A stretch of DNA of 20,889 nt from Phallusia fumigata (lineage: Eukaryota > Chordata > Ascidiacea > Phlebobranchia > Ascidiidae), in assembly GCA_008931825.1 (NCBI GenBank), contig QXVZ01012061.1, positions 1 through 20,889 on the forward strand, given 5' to 3'. Made by a program: the position numbers and the translations under genes. Positions 1-13,300 of this stretch are shown piece by piece; the stretch's first letter is position 1, and every line of letters starts with the position of its first letter. The notes under the pieces were generated by a model. That model was not told the origin of the DNA, made no database searches, and saw only the letters and a list, made by a program, of their open reading frames with translations.

Positions 1-1360
1 GTTCTTCGGGTTTCCGTTTCCGGTGTTTCGAGCAAAGTTTTTTTATTGGGTAATTTTTTACTAACACCTGGTTGGGAATATTGCAACGGGGCCTGCAATC
101 TCTTTCTTCTGAAAAACTGCTGCGGAGGACGACGTCCGAGTAAAACGACTTTTTCTTGCACACCGTTACCATTTTCATCGTCACGTTCCAAAAACGGTAT
201 CGTGGGCCTGGGTGCAGGTAGGAGTGTTTTCTTACGGAGTAATAGCTTTTTCCGTGTGCTCGTCTGTGGTTGCTCCTTAGTGTAACGGTGAAAGTGTGCC
301 TTCTGATCAAATTCTGGACTTTCGTAATGGTCGTCGTACAAACCAATTTCACGAAGACTTGCATTCGGGCTCTGGGTCTCGTCATAGTATTCTTCAGCTT
401 CGCCTGGTTTGTCCCACTCATCAAGTGGGTGTTGATCTTCGTGCTTTTCGTGGTCGGTTTCTATGACAGGTTCGTGAGCGTTCCTATCACGCAGTGATTT
501 GTCATCAAACTGATCATAATAACCGAGTCGTGATTTTTCTTGAGTATTATGAGCGTATTTAGTGTGAGGTGATACTTGGTCATCATATCTATCACGACTA
601 TCACGTTGTGAATCGTGTCTCTCACATGATTCGTAGTAACTGTGTGCTGCATCATGATGTGCTGCCTGGTGTTCATAGCTTTCCTCAACACTTTTCCAAC
701 TTCTATCTTGTTGATCAGAACGTCGTTGTCGATAGCTGAAGTTAAGTGATACCTCAGCGTCATAGCTTGAATTGTCTCCATGCGTATGAGTTTTCACGGC
801 GTGATCGTCATCACGTGATGAACCACTGCTTATATCACGCTGACTGCCTTCCCATGTTTTTAAAGCTGCCTGTAAGGTTGGGTTGTTGGAAAAAGCTTTT
901 GCGATGGGAGCAAGGGATCCCTTGCAGAGAGACTCGAAGATTCGATCTTCCATTATCTTCCTTTTTTCACGGTCGCTGTGGCTTGGACCAGCACCATCTG
1001 GACTTTGTTGCAGGATTTTCTCATCTCTTAACCTAGAATCTTGATGGTACCTTGCGTTTATGCCCTTTAATTGGCCATCGTCACGCTCAACAGATTCGGG
1101 TCGTTTTCGGCTGAAAACTTCACGTGACACACGTGAATCGTGCAAAGAACTTGAATACTCATCTCTGCTGCGTCTTTGTTCACCGACTTCGCGGTGGTCG
1201 TGATTTCCCCGGCTCCCGTGTGATTGGCCGTAATCATATGAATGCGTTCGTGAGTAAGATGATGACGACGACCGTGAATGTTCATAGCGACGCGAAGAGC
1301 GGTTTGGTGATATTCGGTGCTCTGGTGTTTTGGATGGAAACGTTTCCACCACTGATGACC
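1..1360 (-). CDS. Zinc-finger gene, RS/RD-rich last exon (open at window edge)
   Basis: From the acceptor at 1361-1362 the frame stays open with no stop down to position 3, checked triplet by triplet from 980 to 3. The product is rich in Ser, Arg, Asp, Glu and His, with SR, RDRD and SRD dipeptides. It includes a more ordered stretch around 880-960 (EDRIFESLCKGSLAPIAKAF) and, in the last ~230 nt, a Pro/Arg/Lys-rich segment (PAPRPTIPFLERDDENGNG). RS-rich tails are typical of splicing-associated nuclear proteins (family knowledge). The stop codon lies beyond the window. Confidence 0.85.
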
Positions 1361-4300
1361 CTGCCAATCATGTGTAGTGTAATGCATTGTTTCCCAATCT
1401 GGGGGTCGCGACCCCACAAACCGGGAGTTTTTCTGGGGGTCGCGACAGTGATATTATTACAAACGCAAACAGAGCTGTGATATTTTTAAAAGTTTTTGCC
1501 ACACACAGACATGCATTTTGCACCAAGACAGCCCTTCAAAGGTAATAATTTTTACTGTGATATTCTAAAAAACATCGTAAACAGTGGACGGTCTAACTAG
1601 AGTTTGGATTAGCAAATTGGCCAACTGTTGTAGTATAAATTTGTCAAGGACACTTTTTTCTAAATTTGTTAAGATAGAGTAACATTACGGCACATCTAGC
1701 ATCGTCTCGCGGCACATCAGATGTAAAGCAGTACAATACGCGTACGGTCTGTATATTCACCTGACTTAACGGAGTTGATGGGGGAGTGACTCACTGTCCT
1801 AGACTGGTTTCTGCAAACATAACGTGTTAAAACGCTCATCAAAATAGAAACTTTCATAGATGTCGTTGTCATGACAATTTATTTATGTTTCAATGTTTCG
1901 GGGTCACAGAACTTTAGCGACCCGGTGGGCCGATAGAAACAGTGAAACCAAAGACTACCAAAGACAGTTAGAGAGACATGGTCAAATTACCAGTTATGTT
2001 GAATAAGCAAAATATAGCTGTTCTAAAAACTACCCATGCTGGTGCAATTTGGGGTAACCAATAATCTGAGTACAAAGTTGGAGGCGCACAAATTTATTTG
2101 CCGATAAAAAAATGGGAAAAATATGTGTAAACATTTTCAGAAATTTAGTGGATGTTTTCTTTTCCAACAGTAGTTTTTTTGTACCAACAAATACAATGCT
2201 TACCCTGCGTGAGAATTATCATCAGTTTCATTCCACAATGCAGTAGACAGAATCTGCCTAGCATCAGACTTCATCTAAAAATACATTTTGTAAGTGCACC
2301 AGATCAACAAAGCAACTGTGTAAATAAGGCAAACATTTTGTAAGTGCACCAGATAAACACGCTTGTGAGAAAACTAGAGGTGTGTATTTACTTTGTTATT
2401 TTGCACTAGGCTATCTAAGCATTTTAATGGATTATTTTTTATGCAGACAGAAACACATTGGTTTCTCACGAGGATACATTTCTTGATTTAACTTTGTGCT
2501 AGGTCCGTTATTGTATAATATGGTTGAAATACTTTTAAATGCCATAACTTATCACTCAGTTTAACAAACCCTAACAAAGTTTTGGGCGATTGGTGAAAAT
2601 CATGCTTACCTTTTCCAAAGCTGTCTCAAGTCTTGTTTTAATAATTCTTTCATTTTCTGTGATGGGTTTGTCACCAATAATCTCTTCTAATCTTCAACAT
2701 AAGAATATTCTGCTTAAAATTTGTCACAGGAATTGCAAACAAATTTCAGCAGTCCAAAGTTTGATGAGTAACTTTTACAAACTGACAACAAACCTTCCAT
2801 TCACCATCACTTACTTTTTCAGGCTTGTTTTAAATCGCTTTCTTTGCAGCATCAACAAGTACAAAATCTTTCTGTCAGATGATGAAAGGTTGAGAATAAG
2901 TTCCACTTCTCGTTGTGCATTTCTGTCATTAGCATCTTGGATCAAAGCATCTGTAACCATTGATTCTTTCACATATCTGTGTCAAAATATTAAAAAAATT
3001 ACAGGAGATTACTTTGCATAACTCGACAGCCAAGGCAAATTCGACTAACTAAATTATCATAAAAAGGACTTAATTGTGCAAAAAATGCTGTTGAGTTAGA
3101 TCTAACAGCCAATTAACGGCTTCAAGTTCTACCTACAGTCTAACAAATTATTACCATATTAGGCAAACTAAAAACATAACCTATGTTTCTGATAGTACAG
3201 TGCATACATTAGTGTTTGGTTTTTATTTAAAATGAAAATCTTAAGAATTTTCCCAGTCATACAACTAACCCAGATGCCTCTTCCTTTTCCTGCAGTTTCA
3301 ACAACATTTTTTCCTTTTCATCTGTTGAATAGAAAACATATTTTACAAAAATCTCTTTTATTTTTTGCTTTGAGACCAAAACAAAAGTAAAATTTGTGAT
3401 GGGGGTTGCAAACAGTTCAAATGTAGTCAGCAAAAGTCTAATATTGGCAGATGGCATACATAAAAAATAAACAACCCTATAAGCTTGGGGGCTGAACAAC
3501 TCATGAAGGCCCACTGTTAATCTGGCCAGCTCATCAGGTCCACTGGTGTGGAGCAATGCCGTTTATGATTCTTGCTCCAGGCAACACAAAAAACCGAGCC
3601 TGGATTAGAACCCACAACCTTGCCAGCACTAGGCTGTAAAACTAATCACTCAGCCATCTTGGCACTTTGAAAAGCCATNTTTTCACGGTCGCTGTGGCTT
3701 GGACCAGCATCATCTGGACTTTTTTGCAGGATTTTCTCATCTCTTAACCTTGAATCTTGATGGTACCTTGCGTTTATGCCCTTTAATTGTCCATCGTCAC
3801 GCTCAACAGATTCGGGTCGTTTTCGGCTGAAAACTTCACGTGATACACGTGAATCGTGCAAAGAACCTGAATACTCATCTCTGCTGCGTCTTTGTTCACC
3901 GACTTCGCGGTGGTCGTGATTTCCCCGGCTCATGTGTGATTGCCCGTAATCATATGAATGCGTTCGTGAGTAAGAAGATGATGACGACGACCGTGAATGT
4001 TCATAGCGACGCGAGGAGCGGTTTGGTGATATTCGGTGCTCTGATGTTTTGGATGGAAACGTTTCCACCACTGATGACCCTGCAAAACATAGTCATGTGT
4101 AGTGTAATGCAGCGGTTCCCAACCTGGGGTCGCGACCCCAGAAACCGGGGGTTTTTCTGGGGGTCGCGCCAGATATGTGATATTTTTACAAACGCAGAGG
4201 GGGGTGTGATATTTTTAGAACTTTTTACCACACACAGACCTGCATTTTGCACCAAGACAGCCCTTCAAAGGTAATACTTTTTACTGTGATATTATAAAAA

Positions 4301-7300
4301 CATCGTAAACAGTGCACAGTCTAACTAGAGTTTGGATTAGCAAATTGGCCAACTGTTGTAGGGTTTAAATTTGCCAAAGACACATTTTTTCTAAATTTGT
4401 TTAAAGTAACACTACGGCACATCTAGCATCGTCTCGCGGCACATCAGATGTAAAGCAGTACAATAAGCGTACGGTCTGTATATTCACCTGACTTAACGGA
4501 GTTGATGGGGGAGCGACTCACTGTCCTAGAGTGGTTTCTGTAAACAAAACGTGTAAAAATGCTCATCAAAACGGAAACTTTCATAGATGTCGTTGTCATG
4601 ACAATTTATTTGTATTTCAATGTTTCGGGATTACAGAATTCTAGCGACCCGGTGGGCCAATAGAAACAGTGAAACTACCAAAGGCAGTTCGAGAGACAGG
4701 GTCATATTGCCAGTAATGCTGAATAAGCAAAATATAGCTGTTCTAAAAACTACCCATGTTGGTGCACTTTTGGGAAGCTCACAAATTTATTTGCCGATGA
4801 AAAAATTGGAAAAAACATGTGTAAACATTTTGAGAAATTCAGTGGACGTTTTCTTGGAAAAAAAATTACCACACTTTTCCGGCAGTAGTTTTTTGTACCA
4901 ACAAATCCAATGCTTACCCTGCATGAGGATTATCATCAGTTTCATTCCACAATGCAGTAGACAGAATCTGCCTAGCATCAGCCTTCATCTAAAAATATGG
5001 CAAGCGTCTAAATAAGGCAAACATTTTGTAAGTGCACCAAATAAACATGTTTGAGAGAAAACTAGAGGTAGGGTTGCAAACTCTGTTAAGCTACAATAAA
5101 GGACATAAAAACTTGAATGATATTTTATCACGTCCCGAAAACACACTTTCAATTAATATTTAGATCTGATGATGACACAAAATATTGGCATCACTATTAC
5201 AAGTTTTCTCACATAGAATTCTTTCTTAACAAATTACGGCTCGATTTTGTGATGGGCCTCATCACTACCTTGTTGTATAATATGCTACATTTGCTTTGGC
5301 CCTTCGAGTCGCAGTTAAGAAATTTAACCACAAGTCAAAATGATTTGAAAATGAAGGACAAATAGGGTTTTTTTCAACCTCAATGAAGGACAAGGACAAA
5401 TAGAGCTGAAAAAAGGACTGTCCTTTAAAATAAAGGACGGTTGGCAACCCTAACTAGAGGGGTGTATTCACTTTGTTATTTTGCACTAGGCTACTTAAGG
5501 ATTTTATTTGGTTATTAATTATGCAGACAGAAACATTGGTTTCTCACGAGTACACATTTCTTGATTTAACTTTGTGCTGGGACTGTTATAATATAATATG
5601 GTGGAAATACTTTAAATGCAATAATTTATCGATCGGTTTAACAAACCTAAAGCCTAACAAAGTTTTGGGCGATTGGTGAAAATATTGCTTACCTTTTCCA
5701 AAGCTGTTTCAAGTCTTGTTTTAATAATTCTTTCATTTTCTGTGATGGGTTTGTCACCGATAATCTCTTCTAATCTGCAACATAGGAAAATTCTGCTTAA
5801 AATTTATTACAGGAATTGCCAACAAATTTTAGCAGCCCAAAGTTTGATGAGTAACTTTTACAAACTGACAACAAACCTTCCATTCGCCATCACTTACTTT
5901 TTGAGGCTTGTTTTAAATCGCTTTCTTTGCAGCATCAACAAGTACAAAATCTTTCTGTCAGATGCTGAAAGGTTGAGAATAAGTTCCACTTCTCGTTGTG
6001 CATTTCTGTCATTAGCATCTTGGATCAATGCATCTGTAACCATTGATTCTTTCACATATCTGTGTCCAAATACAATTTACAGGAGATTAATTTGCATAAC
6101 TTGACAGCCAAGGCAACTTCAACAAAATAAATTATCATAAAAAGGACTTAATTGTGCAAAAAATGCTGTTGAGTTAGATCTAACAGCTAATTAACGGTTT
6201 CAAGTTCTACCTACAGTCTAACACATTATTACCATATTACGCAAACTAAAAACATAACCTATGTTTCTGATAGTACAGTGCATACATTAGTGTTTGGTTT
6301 TTATTTAAAATTAAAATCTTAAGAATTTTCCTAGTCAAACAACTAACCCAGATGCCTCTTCCTTTTCCTGCAATTTTAACAACATCTTTTCCTTTTCATC
6401 TGTTGAATAGAAAACATTTTTTACAAAAATCTCTTTTATTTTTTGCCTTGAAACGAAAACAAAATTAAAATTTGCAGGGGGGGGGGGTTGCAAACAGGTC
6501 AAATGTAGTCAGCAAAACTCTAATATTGGCAGATGGCATACATAAAAAATAAATAACCTTATAAGCTGGGGGGTGAACAACCCATAAAGCCCCACTGTTG
6601 AGCTGGCCAGCCTATCAGGTCCACTGGTGTGGAGCAATGTCGTTTACGTTTCTTGCTCCGGGCAACACAAACAACCGAGACTGGATTAGAACCCACAACC
6701 TTGCCAGCACTAGGCTGTAAAACTAATCACTCAGCCATCTTGGCACTTTGAAAAGCCATTTAAAACTGTGGGTTGTTGGAAACCAACTGCATTAGAAAAC
6801 TTACTTTTGCAAATCATGTCCAGCAGATTTTCACGACTTCTCTGCTTTTCCTCCTCCCGTCGTTTCTCCTCCAGTTCTTTCTCCCGTTTTTCTCTTTCTT
6901 CCTTCTCCCACAACAATCTCTTTCGTTCCCGCATCTTTGCCTCAATTGTCTCCTGAATCTGTTGCTCTCTTTCCTCCTGGAGAATTCTTTCCTTTTCCTT
7001 TACAACCCGTTCTCGTTCTTCTATTTCCAACTCTCTTTGTGTTTTCTCAACAGAAAGGTTTGTTTCTGTTTTTATTCTGAAGAAGAATAAAATACAAGTA
7101 TCATTACTATGTGCTAGAATTTCACACATAGTTTTAAAATTGGACCCATGCACAACCAAAAGAAGGTTAATCTAAATGCAAAGGCAATCTACTGTTTTAA
7201 AAAAAGCAAATAAAACTAGAAATGTGGCTTCTACTAGTGATTTACAGAAGCTACGGTTGACAAATTTATTCAGCCAGTTTAGTGATTTGAAGAAGATTCA

Positions 7301-10300
7301 GTTTTGACCAAATGTTTCGATTCAGTTCCAAACTTTCACACACACACATACATTATGTTCTGGAACACCAACAATAGTGTCTGAGCCATAATGATAATTG
7401 TTAAAAATTTTAAACAATGTTTGTAATTGCAGCTCCACATACACTATAACCCAATTAAAAAAATACATATATTTATCATGTATTGAGGACATCTACACCT
7501 TATTTTAATCAGTGAAATGTCCGCCTGGCTGCACCAAATAAACACCCTTTTTTGTGCGAGGTAGCAGCCTGTTACCAAACACTAAGCATTGTGCCATTTT
7601 TGTAGTAAACTCGTCAATTTTGGGGTTAGTTGGTTAACCACTGGGGCTATAGGATCAAACAAAACAGTTGGCACATATGTATGACCACATCTACCAACTG
7701 CAAAACTTTCATTTGAATTGGTCAAACATTTCATGCCAGTAGTGGATGGATAAACTTGCAGGGAAGAAAAAAGAAAAAAACAATATGTGTCCCCTTCAGA
7801 CAAAGCGACCCATAAATATGTCACTTACACTTTTTGTTTGACAGGCAGCTTTTCTGTCATTCGATCATCAGAGGATGGCCCACCAATTTTAGCATTCTGG
7901 ACATACGTAAAACAAAGATAATGGTTTGTAAAACAGAGGTTGCAATCACAATAATGTGATTCTCTTTATAGCAGGGTTAATTTAAACACATGAATATAAA
8001 ATCACGAACATTTAATTTTCCATTGTTTTACTTACCACTACTTTAACTTTTCCAATATTGTAAGCTCCATTTGAAAACTGCGAGATATCCTTTGCATACT
8101 CACGCATTGCAGTGGATATCACCTTTCCCTTGTCTTTTTTTATCACCCATGGTGTCTTTTCATACCTTTGTGGGTGAAATTTTTCCTACAAACCGTGCAA
8201 AAGATCACTAGAGGGTTGCATTGTGCAAATTGCACTATTAATATTTTAAACATGTGGACTTTTTGTGGAAATTGCCATTGCACATGCACTATTGATATTT
8301 TAAAGACTCATTGTACAAATTGCCTTTAAACATACACTACAAAACGATATTTTCAACACAAATTTTGCACTTTTACAAGTGATATATTTAATACCTACAT
8401 TAGTGAGTCCCTTTTTCCTTAGCAATAGATAACACAACTGTATCCACAAACATAAACATATGGGTCCCCGCATACAACCAATTGCTTATTGATATGGTTG
8501 TTAATAGGGCATGATCAGTTTTGATTAGAAACGAAATATTCAATTAAAGTAACTAATACAATTGATAAATCCAAACAAATTACTTCATGCCATGTTAGAA
8601 GCACGATTTAAACTTTATGGCTTTAGATAGAACAATTATTAAGCCCTATTATCGCACAAGTGACTTAAAATAATCTTAACTGTGTTGCAAAAGAATTGAA
8701 CATTGGCATGCAGTGGTAGGCCATGTACATGAAAAATCCAATATCAATGTTTCATCGTTTGATAGACCAAATAAATATATGAGCACACAAGCATGATACA
8801 ACAAACATAATTTGTTCACTGCAACGCAATCACAGCTTGATTGTGACAAGTTAAATGACTGTCTAGCAGCTTCAAGTACATCTGTCTATGCTTGAAACAG
8901 TACCAGTTGTGTTTCACGTTCTAAGCGAAAAGCAAGCAGAAAAAGCCACTGAGATGATTAGATGAAAATCATGAATAAACAATAAGCACCATATTTGTAG
9001 ATATTTTAAATTTAATCTAATTTGGATTAATTCTTCTGACCTAAATGGCCTGCAAACAAAAACCATATTTTGGGGCCATAAAAAAATAAACCAAAACTAG
9101 GTGAACCAAACCAAAACTCCAAGACACCATCTTGACCCAAATGTGTAAACAAATCGACCTTAAAAAACCAGGCATTTCAGAAGTATATGCAGGTAAATTA
9201 TACTACATCTCAAACTGTGCATTAATTATGAAACAAAACGAGAATTTGCAAAAATATGAACAGACTTACAACATGGCGGGGTCCAGGGAAACAGATTAAA
9301 ATTTAGCTTTGAAAAGTAAATTCTTATGTCAGAAACTATTACAAGAAAGACAAAGTTTTAAATCATGGAAGTTTTTTAGTTTAATGTTTTTTAGTTTAAA
9401 GAGTTGGAATGGTACGAGTTACAAGTTCAACCTGTGCAGTGGCTAGAAAATAACAGTTTGAATCAAATCTTACCATGTGTTTTTTCCTGTGTCTTGATCC
9501 AATCAAATGGGCTTCAATGGAAACGGTTGCTACATTGATGTGACACAAACCACAATGATAAACTTCATAGTCCTCATTTACCACCTCAGTTACAAATTCA
9601 AGACCTACAATAAGATTACCACCATAACTCACCTGGTAAGTCTTTTTCAGCCCGTTTATTAAAAAATCAACTATTAGCACTGCTATATTTCCACACATTT
9701 ATCAGATGATATATTTGTGTTTTGCATCACTAGGCATCAATGATATAATTAACTTAAGGCCTGGTTGGCGAAATTAAAAAAAAGGGCCATATTGGTTGTG
9801 TTTTACAGCTTAGTGCATACAAATACTTCAAGTTTTGCTTTAGGTTTGCGCCAGACACAATAACAGCAGTCAACACAATACCATCAAAACGATTACAAAG
9901 CCAAAACAGTTGTGCATCAGTAAATAAAGCATTACACAGTGCAAAAAATATAGATCACAATAAGAATTTTAAAGTTAAATGCACTGCATTTACACCCTAC
10001 TAGCACCATTTACTTGGGGTTTTTCCAGCTTGGTGATCGCTTGTATGCAATTGTGTAGTTTTATTCACAAAGCAAAACAAACCTAAAACTTAGCTCAAAC
10101 AGGTTATTATCAGGGGCTCCTGTGACAGCATAACACTACATTTGACAATAAAGGACTTTGCAAATTTAGTGCCATATGCATTTACCAAGTATAGGTTCTC
10201 TCTGAGCAAGGATATGCATGGAACTTTGGATTTTTGCAACAGGTTGTTGGCTCGCTTGTGCCTCCAAGCTTGAATTTTCCTCTGAAAACCAGAGAGGAAT

Positions 10301-13300
10301 TAGTTTACCACAACAGCATGAATGCAAATAAAGAACATTGGATAAAATCAAGACAAAACATTTTAATTTGTACGAATGTAAAAACCCAGCTTATGGTGCT
10401 TGGTAAGCAATCACGTATGTTCCAAATCACAAAGTTTTGGAAGAAAGTTGCAGCTATGGCCTGACACTAAGTGATTTTTGAAACTTTGGCCAGTTTTAAA
10501 TTGTGACTCTATTTGCTGTACAAAATTAAATTGTTGTTACAGTCCAATTTTTGAAAAATTTTGTTTAAGACACCAAATCTAACACAAGTTTTATCTTCCA
10601 AAGACTAATGAGTCGTTATGTAACTAAGTTTTTTCATCTGTATATGGTTGCATTTTTGGTATATTTTGTCATTTATTGAGTCATTGTTTATTGTGAATGA
10701 TGCTGATTATAATCTTAAAAGCAGCAACCGACAGTTATACAGTTTTCCAGCAAAAAGCTTTTTGTGCAGCATTTGCCAATGGAGCCAACAAATGAAGGCA
10801 ACTGAAGCTTGTCAACTGAGACATTATCATACAGTTTGTGATAAAAGTTGTGAAATTTATTGTTGTAACTGAGGTTAAACAGTGTGTGTTTTTGGTGTAA
10901 AATAGGTAATCTACAGTTGATAAAGGAAAACTTGTGGGTAACATCTACGTGAAAACTTCACCACCCACTTGTAGCATGTTTTACTTCACATACATAAATT
11001 TTTACAAAATATTTTTCAGTATTGTGGGCACTCCTCACATACCATAACTGCCGTTGTCAAGCAGTTGAAAGTACAATGTTTACATAATGTGGTTTGTGCC
11101 TTGTATGTGTTAGTTAGGCATTTTGTAACTAAAATGTTGCAATGCAACCAATTGTACTATTTGCTTGGTGCTGTCAGTTCAGCACCAGGCAATTAGGCTT
11201 TCTAAAAAGAGTGGTCCAGTTTCAGAAAAGAATACCACTTTTACCTAATTTTTACTTTCTGGAAGAAAGAAGCTTCAAAAATCCAATTACAACCTTACTT
11301 ACATGTAATCAAGAAATATATGAGCATTCAAAAGCAAGAGATGCATATCTTTAGTTTAGGCACTACTGTATATGAAGCGGATAAATTGTTTTGAAAATGG
11401 TACTACCTACATGCCTTTTAAATTCCTCAAAAAATGATTTGAATAAGAAGAAAAATGTGCTTGGGCATTGCCCTGTTCTGGGTACACTGTGTACTAAAAA
11501 AATGGGAATTAAACATGTTACTTGGGTATTGTGATAAATCTAATTTCATACTTGTTTTCTTAACTAAACAAATGAAATCTTTCAATTGGAAATTTATCTA
11601 AACGATGTGTAGTTCTATATAAGCTGATCAATTAATCTGAGGTGCAGTGTATAGAGGTAGACCAATATGTTTTTTTAAGGCCGATACCAATTATCAGTAG
11701 TCAAAAAGGCCAATAACCAATATTTAAAGCTGATATTTTTTTTTGTGTGGGTGGGCGAAGGTTATGTGATGCATTAGAGTGAGTAAGATGAGCGTCAATG
11801 TCCACGTCAGGTTGTAACACACTTGGTGATTACAAGGATACCATAAAATACATTTTCTGGAAGTTACCAGCCATTTAGTTTGTAAAAAACCTTTTTAATT
11901 TATAATGTCAAGTGAAAATATGGCCAAGAACGATTTTTGTGAGTTAAACATTACAGCTGCAATGGCATAAAAGTACAAAAACTAGAGCAAGTGAAAAGAT
12001 TACTACAAGTTGTGAAATAAACTTCTGCCACATGTAAAAAGGTTATTTGGTGTTGTTACTTAAACCGAAGCCTTTTGTTTGCAACACAGTTTTGGTTCAA
12101 AGGTTGCAGTACTGTAATCATGGACCAAGTAGCTTGTGCAACTAGATGTTCGGTAACTGAATTTTTGTACAAAACATTGCATGCTCAAGCCCAAAACCAT
12201 CTGTAAATGGAAAGAGAAAAACAGACTTTCAGTTACAGGTCATTCCTGACAAACACTCCATACGCTTCAGTCTTGCTTTACTACATGCGAGAGTAAATGT
12301 ATAAAACGCAGCCCTTACTCCACGTCAGAGGCTCGGAGTAGCACAGCTTTGTCACTTTTGCCATAAAACTTTTACTGTGACAAAGGGACGCAGCTGTGCC
12401 GAAGCGAAAATAACCTAACTTTTTTATTGACTGATTTAAAAAAAGCCATGTCAAAAATCGTTAATCAGTCTATTCCTAGATACAGTAGGTGAATCTAAAA
12501 CTAAAAAATGGGTTTTGAAATATAGATGCTTTATCTCGTAAAATACAAAACATCAACACCACCATTAAGCTTGTCTTCATATGTGAAACATTTGGAACAG
12601 AAAAAGCAAAAACAGAATAATAACATGAAAAAAGAAACCTTGAGAGTACTGAATATTAAGTTATTGAATTGTTTGAGAATTGTTGTGCAATTAGCTTTAC
12701 TTATTGCTCAAACCAGTGCGACCTACAAAGGAGGCAAAAACACTGGATCCTAACTTGCAAATTAGAAAATGTTGAAGGAAATATGTTTGAGGAAAAGTTT
12801 AATGAGTAAAAACAAACTTGCTCACAATAGAGACTTCCATTACTAACAGAACTTGAAAGAGGTTTTTACCTGGCTGATCTTCACCATTTATCTTCTGAAC
12901 ATTCTGTTGAATAAAAACAAGACACAGAACATAAGATAAGGGAAATTCAAGTGCCAGTTGTGGTATTGGTTTGTTAAAGTTAATAATTTAACTTATGAAC
13001 ATGGCGGGAAAAAGTGGGGACTGGAAAGCTTCTTTCCATGAAATCAGTCTTACTCATGCAAAATATTGTTGGCTATTTGTGTAACAAGTGGACACAAAAG
13101 TCTAAAAAAAAACATTGCTGTGGAATACCAAAATTGTGCCAGCTTCTATTAGTCTATTATTTATACCATTAAGTGGATTAATGGAAAACGTTCAGAAAAA
13201 TTTTTGTTGGCTCTCCGGAAAATTTGCATTTTTTCTAGCCCTGATTTTGAAGATATTGCAACAGAATGTTTAAAAATAAATTATTAAAACAAAATTATCA

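Larger units (their letters stand above)
964..3678. repeat. Left copy of ~2.7-kb direct duplication
   Basis: This segment runs from inside the RS exon to the SINE beside exon 11 and is repeated at 3680-6759 in the same orientation. Divergence is a few percent, with scattered substitutions and small indels. It ends at the base before the N at 3679. Confidence 0.92.
3680..6759. repeat. Right copy of ~2.7-kb direct duplication
   Basis: Repeats 964-3678. The extra length comes mainly from the 384-bp MITE plus 8-bp target duplication at 5061-5460. At the right end, sequence homologous to the left unit stops at the shared aaaagccat, after which this copy continues into exon 10 of the gene. Confidence 0.92.

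Noticed and set aside
461-781. Minus-strand 106-aa frame, and 1067-1417
   Set aside because: Wrong frame of the RS exon. The neighbouring frame is open for the full 1360 bp with RS/RD composition.
1124-1480. Plus-strand frame shared with 3840-4274
   Set aside because: Mirror of the RS-rich exon; the repeated sequence explains its presence twice.
2590-3021. Plus-strand 143-aa open frame, with a similar one at 5673-6104
   Set aside because: Antisense of zinc-finger exons 12 and 13. The apparent conservation between the two is due to the segment duplication; the spliced minus-strand reading has fitting phases and mostly silent changes.
3594-3664. True tRNA gene on the minus strand
   Set aside because: A and B box-like motifs are present but acceptor-stem pairing and a clear anticodon arm are not; a body sequence follows, as in SINEs.
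4232-4265. 34-nt candidate exon between exon 14 and the RS exon
   Set aside because: Length gives the wrong phase, and the left unit lacks the matching donor. The 38-nt exon fits in both units.
6477-6487. Run of 11 G in the right repeat unit
   Set aside because: Homopolymer slippage or a sequencing error; the left unit has only five G at the same place. No function supported.
6773-7090. Plus-strand Leu/Phe/Ser-rich frames over 6768-7090
   Set aside because: Antisense of the Glu/Lys/Arg coiled-coil exon, which naturally gives Ser/Phe/Leu-rich translations.
11650-11745. Possible transposon end (gaggtagaccaatatg...ggccgatacc)
   Set aside because: Resembles ends of dispersed elements, but no partner end or target duplication was found, so it is not listed as a complete element.
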